Shown one piece after another: positions 42,779-51,270 of a DNA stretch of 60,655 bases. How positions within the stretch are numbered: position 1 is the first letter of the stretch; every line of letters begins with the position of its first letter. The position numbers and the translations under genes were made by a program. This DNA is from Pelosinus sp. (GTDB lineage: Bacteria > Bacillota > Negativicutes > Propionisporales > Propionisporaceae), in NCBI GenBank assembly GCA_021372375.1, contig JAJFUN010000083.1:1-60655 (forward strand), given 5' to 3'. The notes below the pieces were generated by a model that did no database searches, was not told the DNA's origin, and saw nothing but the letters and a program-made list of their open reading frames with translations.

Positions 42779-43288
42779 ATGGAAGAAATAAATCATCGCA
42801 AAGAAAAGTGTTTCTGTTCCTTTTTAAAGGAACATCTACATCAGCGTATCACGCTTGAAACAGCAAGCGGGGCCATCATTACAGGCACATTAGCTTGGTT
42901 TACTTGTAAAATCATTCGGTTAGATGAGGTACATATTATTTCAGTGGGCGGAGAAACAATCTTTTTATGCTATATGCTAGAAAAAATCAAAGTAATCACC
43001 TCATGGGGAATTCCCAGAGGGAATTGTCCGCCGTTTGTTAATCAGCAAGTAGTGACAGGACAAATTACAGACTCAGTTACGGGTGAAGCGGTAGTAGGAG
43101 CATTTATTAGGATAGTGCTAATTAGAGATGATAAGCCAATACGGGTGCTGGGGTATACATACAGCGGTTGTGATGGGCAATATATGTTTGCTTTTAGCCA
43201 ATCGCTGCTTTTGCCTGAGGATCATATTCAGATTCAGATAGTAGGGCCGCAAAATAACGAAAAAGAACCATATCAGTGTTCGCCTTAA
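42779..43288 (+). CDS. Sm-like plus CarboxypepD_reg-like two-domain protein, possible spore coat
   Basis: A 169-residue protein with two parts. Residues 1-75 resemble the DUF2642/Sm-like fold of spore proteins (FLKEHLHQRITLETASGAIITGTLAWF). Residues about 90-169 repeat the module of 41639-41956: GQITDSVTGEAVVGAFIRI, LGYTYSGCDGQYMFAF, IQIQIVG and a Cys near the C-terminus. No signal peptide. A sigma-K-like promoter precedes it and spoIVB follows. I infer a mother-cell-expressed spore-surface protein. Confidence 0.72.
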   Translation: MEEINHRKEKCFCSFLKEHLHQRITLETASGAIITGTLAWFTCKIIRLDEVHIISVGGETIFLCYMLEKIKVITSWGIPRGNCPPFVNQQVVTGQITDSVTGEAVVGAFIRIVLIRDDKPIRVLGYTYSGCDGQYMFAFSQSLLLPEDHIQIQIVGPQNNEKEPYQCSP

Positions 43289-43290
43289 TT

Positions 43291-43330
43291 AAAGCCTGTT
43301 GCCTTTAAATGGTCAGCTGGCTTTTTTTTA
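43291..43330 (+). terminator. terminator before spoIVB
   Basis: AAAGCC and GGCTTT close an imperfect stem, followed by a run of eight T. Confidence 0.7.
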
Positions 43331-43502
43331 TTTTAATAATTACCAAATGACATTTAGGTGCTAAAAATCAATAAAACCATTAGAATCGGAATTATATGAC
43401 AGTTGTGTCGGAATAATCCCCTTAAAATACGGGCAAATTTATTTTAAGTTGCTTTCGTAATTAGTACTGCGAATAGTAAAAGTAGGGGAGTGATGGCAAA
43501 AT

Positions 43503-44849
43503 ATGAAAAAAATTAGGCGGCGACCAATTTTGGGAATTTGTTTTGCTGTACTAATTATTATGTTTTGTTTTTCGCCGCAATTTCGGTTTATTTATTCTCT
43601 CCCGCCCCATTTGCGGATAATTGAGGGCGAATCAGCACTGCTTCAGGTGAATTTTCCGCTTACGATTAAAGTCAGTGATGAGCTAGAAGAAAATATCCAT
43701 GCAAGTACACTGGCTGACGCAATCTATGCTTTTTCTCAGCCGGTATTACTAAAACCAGTAAAAACTGGTAAAGCAACGGTAGAATTTAATTTACTCGGGT
43801 TTATTCCGCTCAGAACTGTGCAAGTGGATGTACTCCCAACCATCAATCTGATACCAGGCGGACAGTCTATCGGGGTGGTGCTGCATTCACGCGGCGTCAT
43901 TGTTGTGGGCAATTCTCCAATTTTGAGTGAAAAAGGGCAGTATGTATCGCCTGCCAAAGAAGCCGGAATCAATGTTGGCGATGTTATTTTAAGTCTTAAC
44001 GGCGTACCTGCGCAAAGCGATGAACAGGTGGCCGAAGTAATTGACCAGGATGGGCAAAACGGGGAAGCGCTAAGTGTACTGCTTAAACGCGGCGCTGAAC
44101 AAGTTAATGTGACTATTCATCCGGTGATGTGCGCTGAGACCAGAAGGTACCGTATTGGTTTATTTGTCCGTGATAGCGCGGCCGGTGTGGGGACACTTAC
44201 TTTTTATGAGCCAAAACATCAAGCCTATGGTGCGCTGGGGCATATTATTACAGACAATGATACCAATCAGCCGGTAGATTGTGAGCAAGGAAAAATTGTC
44301 ATGGCAACAGTATCCGGGATTCAGCAGGGCAAACGCGGGCAGCCCGGCGAAAAAATCGGCCTCTTTTTTGATGATGACGAGGTACTCGGCTCCATTCAGA
44401 AAAACACGGAGTTTGGCATTTATGGCAAACTTACTTCGCTGCCGCCCAATCCCATATACTCAGAGGCCATGCAAATTGCCACCATGAACCAAATTCAAAT
44501 GGGGCCCGCAGAAATTCTTACGGTAATCGATGGTCAAAACATTGAGCGGTTTAGCATTGATATACAAAAGATTAATATTCAGGATTCACCTGACAGCAAA
44601 GGCTTAGTCATCAAAGTCACCGATCCCCGGCTGCTTGAAAAAACCGGCGGTATTGTGCAGGGCATGAGCGGCAGTCCGATTATCCAAAACGGAAAGCTCG
44701 TAGGGGCGGTAACTCATGTATTTGTACATGATCCGACCAAAGGATACGGCTGCTTTATAGACTGGATGCTAATGGATAGTGGTATTATTAAAAATAGCGA
44801 GAAAACGGCCAGAAACTTATTTACGTATTCTGGCCGTTTTCCTTTTTAA
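43503..44849 (+). CDS. spoIVB: SpoIVB signalling serine peptidase
   Basis: SpoIVB is a forespore-made S55 serine peptidase that crosses the inner forespore membrane and triggers pro-sigma-K processing by SpoIVFB. One membrane anchor (about 9-28), a PDZ domain (about 120-205, with PAKEAGINVGDVILSLNGVP) and the S55 domain with GALGHIITDND (His) and VQGMSGSPII (Ser) are present. 448 residues. The start is ATG 43503 after GGGGAGTGA. In many Firmicutes it sits between recN and spo0A; here both neighbours differ. Confidence 0.96.
   Translation: MKKIRRRPILGICFAVLIIMFCFSPQFRFIYSLPPHLRIIEGESALLQVNFPLTIKVSDELEENIHASTLADAIYAFSQPVLLKPVKTGKATVEFNLLGFIPLRTVQVDVLPTINLIPGGQSIGVVLHSRGVIVVGNSPILSEKGQYVSPAKEAGINVGDVILSLNGVPAQSDEQVAEVIDQDGQNGEALSVLLKRGAEQVNVTIHPVMCAETRRYRIGLFVRDSAAGVGTLTFYEPKHQAYGALGHIITDNDTNQPVDCEQGKIVMATVSGIQQGKRGQPGEKIGLFFDDDEVLGSIQKNTEFGIYGKLTSLPPNPIYSEAMQIATMNQIQMGPAEILTVIDGQNIERFSIDIQKINIQDSPDSKGLVIKVTDPRLLEKTGGIVQGMSGSPIIQNGKLVGAVTHVFVHDPTKGYGCFIDWMLMDSGIIKNSEKTARNLFTYSGRFPF
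44801..44847 (+). terminator. terminator inside the end of spoIVB
   Basis: GAAAACGGCCAGAA (44801-44814) and TTCTGGCCGTTTTC (44828-44841) form a 14-bp stem within the last coding codons; the T-run overlaps the stop. Confidence 0.8.
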
Positions 44850-44956
44850 AAAATATTATTCCGCGTTTTTCTGGTGAGACCTCCTTATTGGTATATATAC
44901 ATGTTTTTTCCGTAAATGGAGAAACTATTGAAGTAAATGATAAGGGGGCAGGCAGG

Positions 44957-46600
44957 GTGAAAGCAAAAAATCAGCGGTTTCATAAACTATCCGTTATACA
45001 GCCTGCTGCTTGTCTTAGTAAAACGCAGAGAGAACTAACTAAGCTGCAAAAGCAGGTGCAACAAAGTAAAGAAATTGCGGCTTTACTTAGCACTATCGTA
45101 AAAGATTTACGTAAGGCGGCCGCTCCAGAAGGCGAGCCCTTTCAGTTTACAGATGATATTAGTATCAATGAACAGTTGGTGCGCAGCGTATTGCTGCGCT
45201 GTGATGATATGGTTTACCGCACCTTTTTGGCGGGCAATCGTAAGGCGCTGCTTGTTTATGCAAGCAGTCTGACAGATACCGAAAAACTTGAAAATACTGT
45301 GCTTAGCTGTTTAACTGGCAGGTTAAACAGCACCCAGCCGTTAGACGTTAACCAAATTATTAATATTTTAATTACAGCAGCGAATGTTGCTGTTGTCAGT
45401 AAAGCCTCGCTAGTATTTGGCAATATTTTAAAAGGAAACGCGCTACTCCTAATTGACGGTTTTTCACAGGTATTCTTAATAGAAGCGCTAAAATACGATA
45501 AAAGAGCTATCAGCAAAGCTGAAAATGAGGACGCAGCTAGGGGGCCGCATGATGCTTTTAATGAAACGCTAAGCGATAATATTGGTCTGGTACGTCATCG
45601 TAGCAATGATCCTGATTTGAAGGTTGAAATATTTGCGATTGGTGCAAGAACGCAAACGTCAGTAGCCATGTTGTATGTGGATGATATTGTTAAGCCAGGT
45701 TTGGTAGATGAGGTCCGAAAAGATCTTTTGTCTATTCGCATTGATAAAGTAATTCTTGCTGCCAATATCGAAGAGTTTTTAGACGGTCAGATTTGGAGCC
45801 CCTTTCCCCAAGCTCTATCGACGGAGCGGCCTGATAAGATTATTGCCAGTTTATATGAAGGCAGAATTGGTATTATTGTGGATAATTCCCCTACTGCGCT
45901 GGTAGTACCGGCAACGCTGCAGGATTTTATGCAGGCTGTTGATGATTACACAGAGCGTCCTATCATTGCCAGCGTTATTCGCTTAACCCGTTACGTTGCA
46001 GCGCTATTTGCCGTGTTTTTACCGGCGCTGTATGTAAGCGTAGTATCTTATCATCCGGGAATACTGCCGTCAGGCCTGGCGATTTCAATTGCCGAGCTTA
46101 GAGCCAAAACACCGTTTCCTTCCTTATTGGAGGCGTTTTTGATGGAAGCGCTGCTCGAAATATTTCAAGAAGCCATTGTGCGTTTGCCGCAAAAGCTATC
46201 TGCAGCAGCTGGCGTTGTGGGCGCTTTAGTAATTGGAACGACTGTTGTGGAGGCTGCGCTGGTCAATGCTTTACTTGTTGTGGTAGTCGCGCTTACCGGG
46301 TTATCTTCCTTTAGTATGCCTTCCTATACATTCGGTCTGGCCTTGCGCTTTTTTCGCATAGCGGCGTTGTTGTCAGCTGCTGTTTTAGGCCTGTATGGAC
46401 TCATTATTTCGGCAATTGTCATGATGGTTTATCTCTGCTCACTCAGATCCTATGATGAATCCTATCTGGGCAATCTTTTGGATATAACGCTGCTTAGCGA
46501 TTGGAAGGATGGGCTGGTACGGCTGCCCTACAAATTTCTTAAGGCTAGGCCTAAAAGATTTGGCGCCAAAGACAAAAAGAGACTGGGCGGTGGAATTTAG
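44957..46600 (+). CDS. gerA: spore germination receptor A subunit (GerA family)
   Basis: A 547-residue GerAA-type protein. The N-terminal soluble domain carries VYRTFLAGNRKALLVYASSLTD; four to five membrane segments in the C-terminal third include PIIASVIRLTRYVAALFAVFLPALYVS-type and PSYTFGLALRF, the family core. With GerB and GerC it forms a germinant-gated channel in the inner spore membrane. GTG 44957 lies 8 nt after AAGGGGG. It overlaps gerB by one base. The germinant is unknown. Confidence 0.93.
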   Translation: MKAKNQRFHKLSVIQPAACLSKTQRELTKLQKQVQQSKEIAALLSTIVKDLRKAAAPEGEPFQFTDDISINEQLVRSVLLRCDDMVYRTFLAGNRKALLVYASSLTDTEKLENTVLSCLTGRLNSTQPLDVNQIINILITAANVAVVSKASLVFGNILKGNALLLIDGFSQVFLIEALKYDKRAISKAENEDAARGPHDAFNETLSDNIGLVRHRSNDPDLKVEIFAIGARTQTSVAMLYVDDIVKPGLVDEVRKDLLSIRIDKVILAANIEEFLDGQIWSPFPQALSTERPDKIIASLYEGRIGIIVDNSPTALVVPATLQDFMQAVDDYTERPIIASVIRLTRYVAALFAVFLPALYVSVVSYHPGILPSGLAISIAELRAKTPFPSLLEAFLMEALLEIFQEAIVRLPQKLSAAAGVVGALVIGTTVVEAALVNALLVVVVALTGLSSFSMPSYTFGLALRFFRIAALLSAAVLGLYGLIISAIVMMVYLCSLRSYDESYLGNLLDITLLSDWKDGLVRLPYKFLKARPKRFGAKDKKRLGGGI

Positions 46601-47721
46601 TGGCAAAACTTGAGGGGAAAAGAAAAATGTCCTCTTGGCAGCTCGGGCTTGTTGTCACTTCGGGCCTCTTAAATGCCAGGCTGCTTCCGGCAACAAGTTA
46701 CTTAGTAAGTCATGCGCAGCAATTTGCCTGGCTGAGTTCAGCTCTAGCCGGACTACTTTTTTATTTAGCAGCGTACTTTATCCTGCGGCTGGCTGAGCAT
46801 TTTCCCGAAGAGACATTAGGTGAATATACTTCGCGCTTGGTGGGGAAGAGGCTTGGCTCTGTTATTATAGCTTTTTTTATCCTAGTTATGTACTTAAATA
46901 TCGTCAATTGTACCATTGCCATTGTCAATGTATTTTCTTTATATCTTTTGGATCAGACCCCACGGCAAATTTTGATTATTGTTCTTTTATTGGCGGCTGC
47001 TTATTGTACTTTGCAGGAGTGGGGGGTAATATTACGAGTAATTCAGCTTTTAGCTATTTCAGTGCCGCTGCTTTTCGCTTTTTACAGCCTGATTTTTCTT
47101 AATTTTAATCTCTTGAATTTGCTGCCGCTCTGGCCTGATAGCTTTGGCGGGATAATTAGGGGGATTTTTGATCATACCGATTATTATCCAGGTTATGAGT
47201 CCATCCTTGTACTTTTGCCGCTTGCCAGACGCGGCACAGTTAGTTTTGCTAAAACTATTGGGTGGGGTTTTTTTGCAGTTACCCTAATGTATGTCTTAGG
47301 CGCCATAATATTTATCGGAGCTGTTTCGGCGAAAACCGGGGCAAATGTTTCAGAGCCGGTAATTTATGCCCTCAAAAGCGTAGAATTGCCGGGAACCTTT
47401 ATTGAGCGTTTAGAAGATTATATGATCATGTTTTTTATGCCCGCGACTTATATTTCTATGGTTTTAAGCTATTTTAGTATAGGCGAAGTGTGTCATAAAT
47501 GGTTAAAATTTAATAATCATCAAACGTTCGTGCCGGTTTTTTTGCCGCTACTATTTTTTGTTTGTAATATTGTTGATTCGCCGGAGCAAAGGGAAATATT
47601 AAGAAATATTAGTATGTATATAACGCTGCTTTTTTCTTTTGGTATTACGCTGCTATTACTACTTTTAGCAAAACGCAGGAAAGGAAGTTCTGAGCAATGT
47701 TTTATAGGCGAAAAGCGCTAA
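46600..47721 (+). CDS. gerB: spore germination receptor B subunit (GerB, APC-like)
   Basis: A 373-residue membrane protein with about ten segments, of the GerAB endospore germination permease family within the APC superfamily; GerAB senses amino-acid germinants in Bacillus. The N-terminal SSWQLGLVVTSGLLNARLLP and PGYESILVLLPLARR are typical. GTG 46600 overlaps the gerA stop (TAGTG). Overlaps gerC by 25 nt. Confidence 0.92.
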   Translation: MAKLEGKRKMSSWQLGLVVTSGLLNARLLPATSYLVSHAQQFAWLSSALAGLLFYLAAYFILRLAEHFPEETLGEYTSRLVGKRLGSVIIAFFILVMYLNIVNCTIAIVNVFSLYLLDQTPRQILIIVLLLAAAYCTLQEWGVILRVIQLLAISVPLLFAFYSLIFLNFNLLNLLPLWPDSFGGIIRGIFDHTDYYPGYESILVLLPLARRGTVSFAKTIGWGFFAVTLMYVLGAIIFIGAVSAKTGANVSEPVIYALKSVELPGTFIERLEDYMIMFFMPATYISMVLSYFSIGEVCHKWLKFNNHQTFVPVFLPLLFFVCNIVDSPEQREILRNISMYITLLFSFGITLLLLLLAKRRKGSSEQCFIGEKR

Positions 47722-48926
47722 CGGAGATGGCATTAAAAATCCTAGCGGCTGCCATGAGCATTTTTATTTCTTTTTTAACAGCTGGGTGCTGGGATTTAAA
47801 AGAAACGCAAGACCGCAATTTTGTGCTGATTGCCGCTATCGATGATGCTGCTATTGCCAAAAAGTCGGCAAGTGAAGACGAGAAAGCCCGGATACAGACT
47901 TTTGTGCAAAAGTACGGCGCCAAAGAATATATGCTTAGCCTGCAGATACTCAAACTTGCCAAATCTGAAAGCAAGGGCGGCGGGGCGCAAGCCGAAAGGA
48001 CTTTCGTAATTTCAAATACCGGTAAGCCGCTCTTTGAGATGGTACGGGATATGCTGGGGCAAAGCAGTAAAAGTTTATATTTTGAGCATCTTGCGGCCGT
48101 TGTTGTAAGTGAAGCGGCTGTAAAGAAAAATGGGCTGCAGCCTATTTTGGATTTTTTTCGCCGGGATCCGGAAATGCGCTGGCGTACTAGAATATTTATT
48201 ACGCCTGGGGATGCCCTGGCAATTGCCAAGTACAATCCGCCATCCGGCGAACCTGGCGGTAGGTATCTAGAAGGGCTGGCTAAAAATAACAAAAGGGATA
48301 TCCATATAGCTGGGCTTAAAAATGATATTGGTTATATTACCCAAGCTATCGATAATGGCGCTGATTACACTATACCAAGGCTGGATTATACGGATAACGT
48401 ACCTAAGGTAGGCGGGGTAGCCTTGTTTAAAAAGGATAGATTGGTAGGCTATGCCGACGAGTATATTACCAGTGGTCTTAAATTTATTTATGGCACGGAA
48501 AAATCGGCAGTTATACCTGTTAAATGTCCTATACATCCTGATGATGAGGTTGTCTTTGAACTTTTTAAACATGAAACAAAAATTGTACCGCATATTGAGG
48601 GGGAAAATATTTACTTTACGCTTGCTATTACCATGCAAGGCAATATCGGCGAATTTGATTGTAAATATCAGCACAATTTGCATGATTATGCTTTTTTGCA
48701 CAGTGTTGAGCAGGCTATAGCTGCAGAAGTTTCGCAAAATGCCCAGGAAACATGGAAATTTGAACAACAGCTTGGCATTGATACCTATAATGTAAAGACA
48801 ACATTAAAAGGGTATCATCCTTTTGAGTGGCAAAAAATCAAGGACCGCTGGGAGGAAATTTACCCTAGCGTTCCCTTGATAGTTTCAGTCAATGTTACTA
48901 TTCGCGCTGTTGGCGAACATGATTAG
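47697..48926 (+). CDS. gerC: spore germination lipoprotein C subunit (Ger(x)C)
   Basis: A 409-residue lipoprotein of the Ger(x)C family. A signal peptide with lipobox LTAGC is followed by CWDLKETQDRNFVLIAAID, the family hallmark; the C-terminal domain has FEWQKIKDRWEEIYPSV. It anchors the receptor at the outer face of the inner spore membrane. Overlap with gerB suggests coupled translation. It meets the next gene tail to tail, overlapping by 4 nt. Confidence 0.94.
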   Translation: MFYRRKALTEMALKILAAAMSIFISFLTAGCWDLKETQDRNFVLIAAIDDAAIAKKSASEDEKARIQTFVQKYGAKEYMLSLQILKLAKSESKGGGAQAERTFVISNTGKPLFEMVRDMLGQSSKSLYFEHLAAVVVSEAAVKKNGLQPILDFFRRDPEMRWRTRIFITPGDALAIAKYNPPSGEPGGRYLEGLAKNNKRDIHIAGLKNDIGYITQAIDNGADYTIPRLDYTDNVPKVGGVALFKKDRLVGYADEYITSGLKFIYGTEKSAVIPVKCPIHPDDEVVFELFKHETKIVPHIEGENIYFTLAITMQGNIGEFDCKYQHNLHDYAFLHSVEQAIAAEVSQNAQETWKFEQQLGIDTYNVKTTLKGYHPFEWQKIKDRWEEIYPSVPLIVSVNVTIRAVGEHD

Positions 48927-49144
48927 CCAAAAACAAAACCGATTAGTAAAAAAGAGACAGCCGTGCCGCTCCATATTACGGCTGTCCACCAGGCCAGACG
49001 GGCTTCAACCATAGAATTTTGTGCGCTGAATATTGTGCAAAGCCGCCAGGAAATACCGGCGGCAATAAAACATATTAATATTGCCCATGACGAAAAGTAA
49101 TGCAGGATAAAATATATGACGCGCTGCCAATAGAAGTTCCACAT
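48923..49144 (-). CDS. small two-span membrane protein
   Basis: A 73-residue protein with hydrophobic stretches FILHYFSSWAILICFIAAG and AVIWSGTAVSFLLIGFVFG and a Trp-rich N-terminus. AGGAG precedes ATG 49144. It converges on gerC with a 4-nt overlap. No family is recognised. Confidence 0.65.
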   Translation of the reverse strand: MWNFYWQRVIYFILHYFSSWAILICFIAAGISWRLCTIFSAQNSMVEARLAWWTAVIWSGTAVSFLLIGFVFG

Positions 49145-49268
49145 AACCGCTCCTAAAATTTTTTACTATATATAACGCATTAATGATTTCTTGATAAATT
49201 GCCTCACTTATGCCTCCCTTGTTAAAGCAATGTCAAATACCTATCATGGGAATAATAGTAAAAAGCAA

Positions 49269-49363
49269 CCCTCCCCCTGTCGTTGAAGCGACATCCCCCT
49301 CTATGAGGGAGACACGATAAAGCCTCCATCTTTGAGGGAGGTGGTGCGAAGCACCGGAGGGAG
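49269..49363. repeat. hairpin-rich interspersed repeat
   Basis: A 95-bp element bounded by CCCTCC and GGAGGG. It contains several hairpins: TGTCG...CGACA, CCCTC-TAT-GAGGG, CCTCC...GGAGG and GGTGC-GAA-GCACC. I recall this type as an intergenic repeat common in Firmicute and Negativicute genomes, where it is often miscalled as protein. No other copy is in the window. Confidence 0.6.
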
Positions 49364-49587
49364 TATGGTAAGGCTGGACTAAATACTAAAAAACTTCCTT
49401 CATAGTTGAAATAACAGCCCCCTAAAATAAATTGGTATTTATTTTAAGCATAGGTAGTTGACATTGCTTTCGCAAGGGGGACTTGGGTTAAAACTTTTAG
49501 CAAAGGATTGTTTGTAAGTCATTGTAAGCATATCGGCTAATAAGATTGCTTTATAGGGAAAATTCTTTAATGCGTTATATATAGTAG

Positions 49588-49618
49588 TTTTAAAAACGCA
49601 AACGTTTTATTTGTTAGT
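49588..49618. promoter_or_regulatory. palindromic motif AAAACG-CAAA-CGTTTT, copy 2
   Basis: TTTTAAAAACGCA at 49588-49600 and CGTTTTATTT at 49603-49612 repeat the sequence at 28016-28045. AAAACG and CGTTTT form a LacI/GalR-operator-like dyad. It lies in the 562-nt gap 49145-49706, which otherwise holds the repeat at 49269-49363 and no gene I can support. Confidence 0.5.
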
Positions 49619-49706
49619 ATTGCCATTAAGCGGTCAGAGTAAACTATTGTAAAGGCTTTTAGAATTTTAAGCAGGGAATAGACACTTTGCCATAATAGAA
49701 AAAGTA

Positions 49707-50153
49707 TTATTTGTCAGCAGTATCATGTTCCGCATTCCTATTTAGAAATTTCATAGCAAGCTCATCGCGTAAGCCGGGAACATTTGTTGTTCCTTTTTCT
49801 TTTGCTATCCGATAGAATTCGCATTTATAATTGATGCGATCGAGCGCGTTTTGTAAGAGGGCAATTTGTTTTTCGGTTTTTTCTTTTTGTACAGCGAATA
49901 ACTCATAGCGCTGAGCAATAGTCGAATCTCCTGCTTCGCACCAGTCAAAAAACTGTTTGATATCCTTTAGCGGCATGTCGGTAGTTTTTAAGCATTCAAT
50001 CATTTTTAGGCATTCTACATCAGTATCATCAAATACTCGGATATTTCCGGACGTTCGATTGACCAGCGGAAGCAGGCCTTCTTTATCATAGTACCGCAGG
50101 GTGGATATTGATATATTTAACATTTCCGAAATCTCACCAATGGAATAAGTCAT
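49707..50153 (-). CDS. MerR-family regulator, AdhR/NmlR-like (MerR1)
   Basis: A 148-residue MerR-family protein with an N-terminal winged helix (YSIGEISEMLNISISTLRYYD), wing segment and a long dimerisation helix. Cys54 in MIECLKTTDM aligns with Cys52 of the second regulator at 55685 and with the position used for thiol sensing in AdhR/NmlR relatives; the metal-binding tail of classical MerR is absent. It is divergent from the cupin gene, with a MerR-type promoter in between. GAGGTG lies 4 nt before ATG 50153. Confidence 0.9.
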   Translation of the reverse strand: MTYSIGEISEMLNISISTLRYYDKEGLLPLVNRTSGNIRVFDDTDVECLKMIECLKTTDMPLKDIKQFFDWCEAGDSTIAQRYELFAVQKEKTEKQIALLQNALDRINYKCEFYRIAKEKGTTNVPGLRDELAMKFLNRNAEHDTADK

Positions 50154-50183
50154 AAAGCACCTCAAATATATTTAAAATTAGTA

Positions 50184-50214
50184 TTGACCTAAAGTTAGGT
50201 TTAGGTATTAGAAT
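50184..50214 (+). promoter_or_regulatory. MerR-type promoter 1 (19-bp spacer)
   Basis: TTGACC at 50184-50189, 19 bp containing AAGTTAGGTTTAGG, then TAGAAT at 50209-50214. The over-long spacer and central dyad are hallmarks of MerR activation. It drives the cupin and CMD genes. Confidence 0.85.
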
Positions 50215-50292
50215 ATATTTATCATAAAATATATAAAAATTTTATGCAAGACAAAATGTACTTTAATTATAAAATTGGAAAAGGAGAAAAAC

Positions 50293-50703
50293 ATGGAAAG
50301 AAAAGAACTGGAAAAGGTATCTGACTTTTTACTGGGAGAAGAAAATAGTGCTTACGCTGCTTATTTTATTGGGAAAAGCTATTTGAGTCTGCTCAATAGT
50401 AAGGAAGTAAGTATCTATAATGTTACGTTTGAACCAGGCTGCCGCAACAATTGGCATATTCATCATGGCGGCGGGCAGATATTAATCTGCGTAGGCGGTC
50501 ATGGCTGGTATCAGGAGATGGACAAGGAACCGCAGCTTTTAAAGAGCGGTGATGTAGTATATATAGCCCCTGAAATCAAACATTGGCACGGCGCTGTCGC
50601 AGATGAGGCTTTTGCACATCTGTCTTTATCTGTTCCGGTTGAAGGCGCTTCCAATGAATGGTGTGAGCCAGTGACAGATGAAGAATATGAAAAATTAGGA
50701 TAA
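50293..50703 (+). CDS. cupin-domain protein
   Basis: A 136-residue single cupin. Motif 1 is recognisable in GCRNNWHIHHGGGQILICVGGHGWYQ (metal ligands His-His-Glu-type region, with Gln in place of Glu) and motif 2 in SGDVVYIAPEIKHWHGA. Such cupins often sit beside carboxymuconolactone-decarboxylase-like genes in electrophile or quinone-response operons. AAAGGAGA precedes ATG 50293. First gene of a two-gene operon under MerR-type promoter 1. Confidence 0.87.
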   Translation: MERKELEKVSDFLLGEENSAYAAYFIGKSYLSLLNSKEVSIYNVTFEPGCRNNWHIHHGGGQILICVGGHGWYQEMDKEPQLLKSGDVVYIAPEIKHWHGAVADEAFAHLSLSVPVEGASNEWCEPVTDEEYEKLG

Positions 50704-50733
50704 AAGTCAGGTTTGACAGCAAGGAGAAGAGCT

Positions 50734-51054
50734 ATGAAAAAACAGACGGTAGGCCGAGCGGTTCTGAGAACATTTGCACCTAAATTTGCCGAATTAAATG
50801 ATGATGTTTTATTTGGTGAAGTATGGGCCCGCGAGGATAAATTGTCGGTGAGGGATCGCAGTGTAATTACGGTAACGGCATTAATAACAAAAGGGATTTT
50901 TGACAATTCTTTAAAATACCATATGACAAATGCCAAAAATAACGGCGTGACTTCAGAGGAAATTGCTGAAATTATAACGCATCTAGCGTTTTATGTGGGA
51001 TGGCCTAATGCGTGGGCTGCATTTGCCCTGGCAAAAGAAGTGTGGGTGGACTAG
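50734..51054 (+). CDS. carboxymuconolactone decarboxylase-like (CMD/AhpD fold) protein
   Basis: A 106-residue CMD-family protein: FGEVWAREDKLSVRDRSVITVTALI, LKYHMTNAKNNGVTSEEIAEIITHLAFYVGWPNAWAAF. The family includes gamma-carboxymuconolactone decarboxylase and AhpD, but the CxxC of AhpD is absent here. Probable role in an antioxidant or aromatic-compound response; reaction not fixed. Second gene of the cupin operon, with AAGGAGA before ATG 50734. Confidence 0.88.
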   Translation: MKKQTVGRAVLRTFAPKFAELNDDVLFGEVWAREDKLSVRDRSVITVTALITKGIFDNSLKYHMTNAKNNGVTSEEIAEIITHLAFYVGWPNAWAAFALAKEVWVD

Positions 51055-51188
51055 GTCTTTTAGGATAATAAGCTGGTTAGTTGAAGAAAGTTTTTTGAAG
51101 AGCATGGATGGGAGAACATTTCAAAGAGAAATCAGGCCTAAGATTAAGCGGGCGTTTGATGATGATTCTTATAACCGGAGCAAGAAAA

Positions 51189-51242
51189 AGACAGGGGATG
51201 GTGGTTTGTCTTGTTTTAAAGACATTCCACCGTCTCCTGTCT
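51189..51242 (+). terminator. long hairpin after the cupin-CMD operon
   Basis: AGACAGGGGATGGTGG pairs with CCACCGTCTCCTGTCT over 16 bp (two G-U), and TGTCTT with AAGACA inside. Only a weak T-tail follows. It lies in the CMD-flavodoxin gap (51055-51503), where the rest holds the HxlR relic and promoter 2. Confidence 0.6.
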
Positions 51243-51270
51243 CTGTTTAAGACTGGGCCTCAAGTAGCAC

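Noticed and set aside
49269..49363. Protein-coding gene in the CCCTCC repeat
   Set aside because: The open frames in such repeats are low-complexity and the structure is a chain of hairpins.
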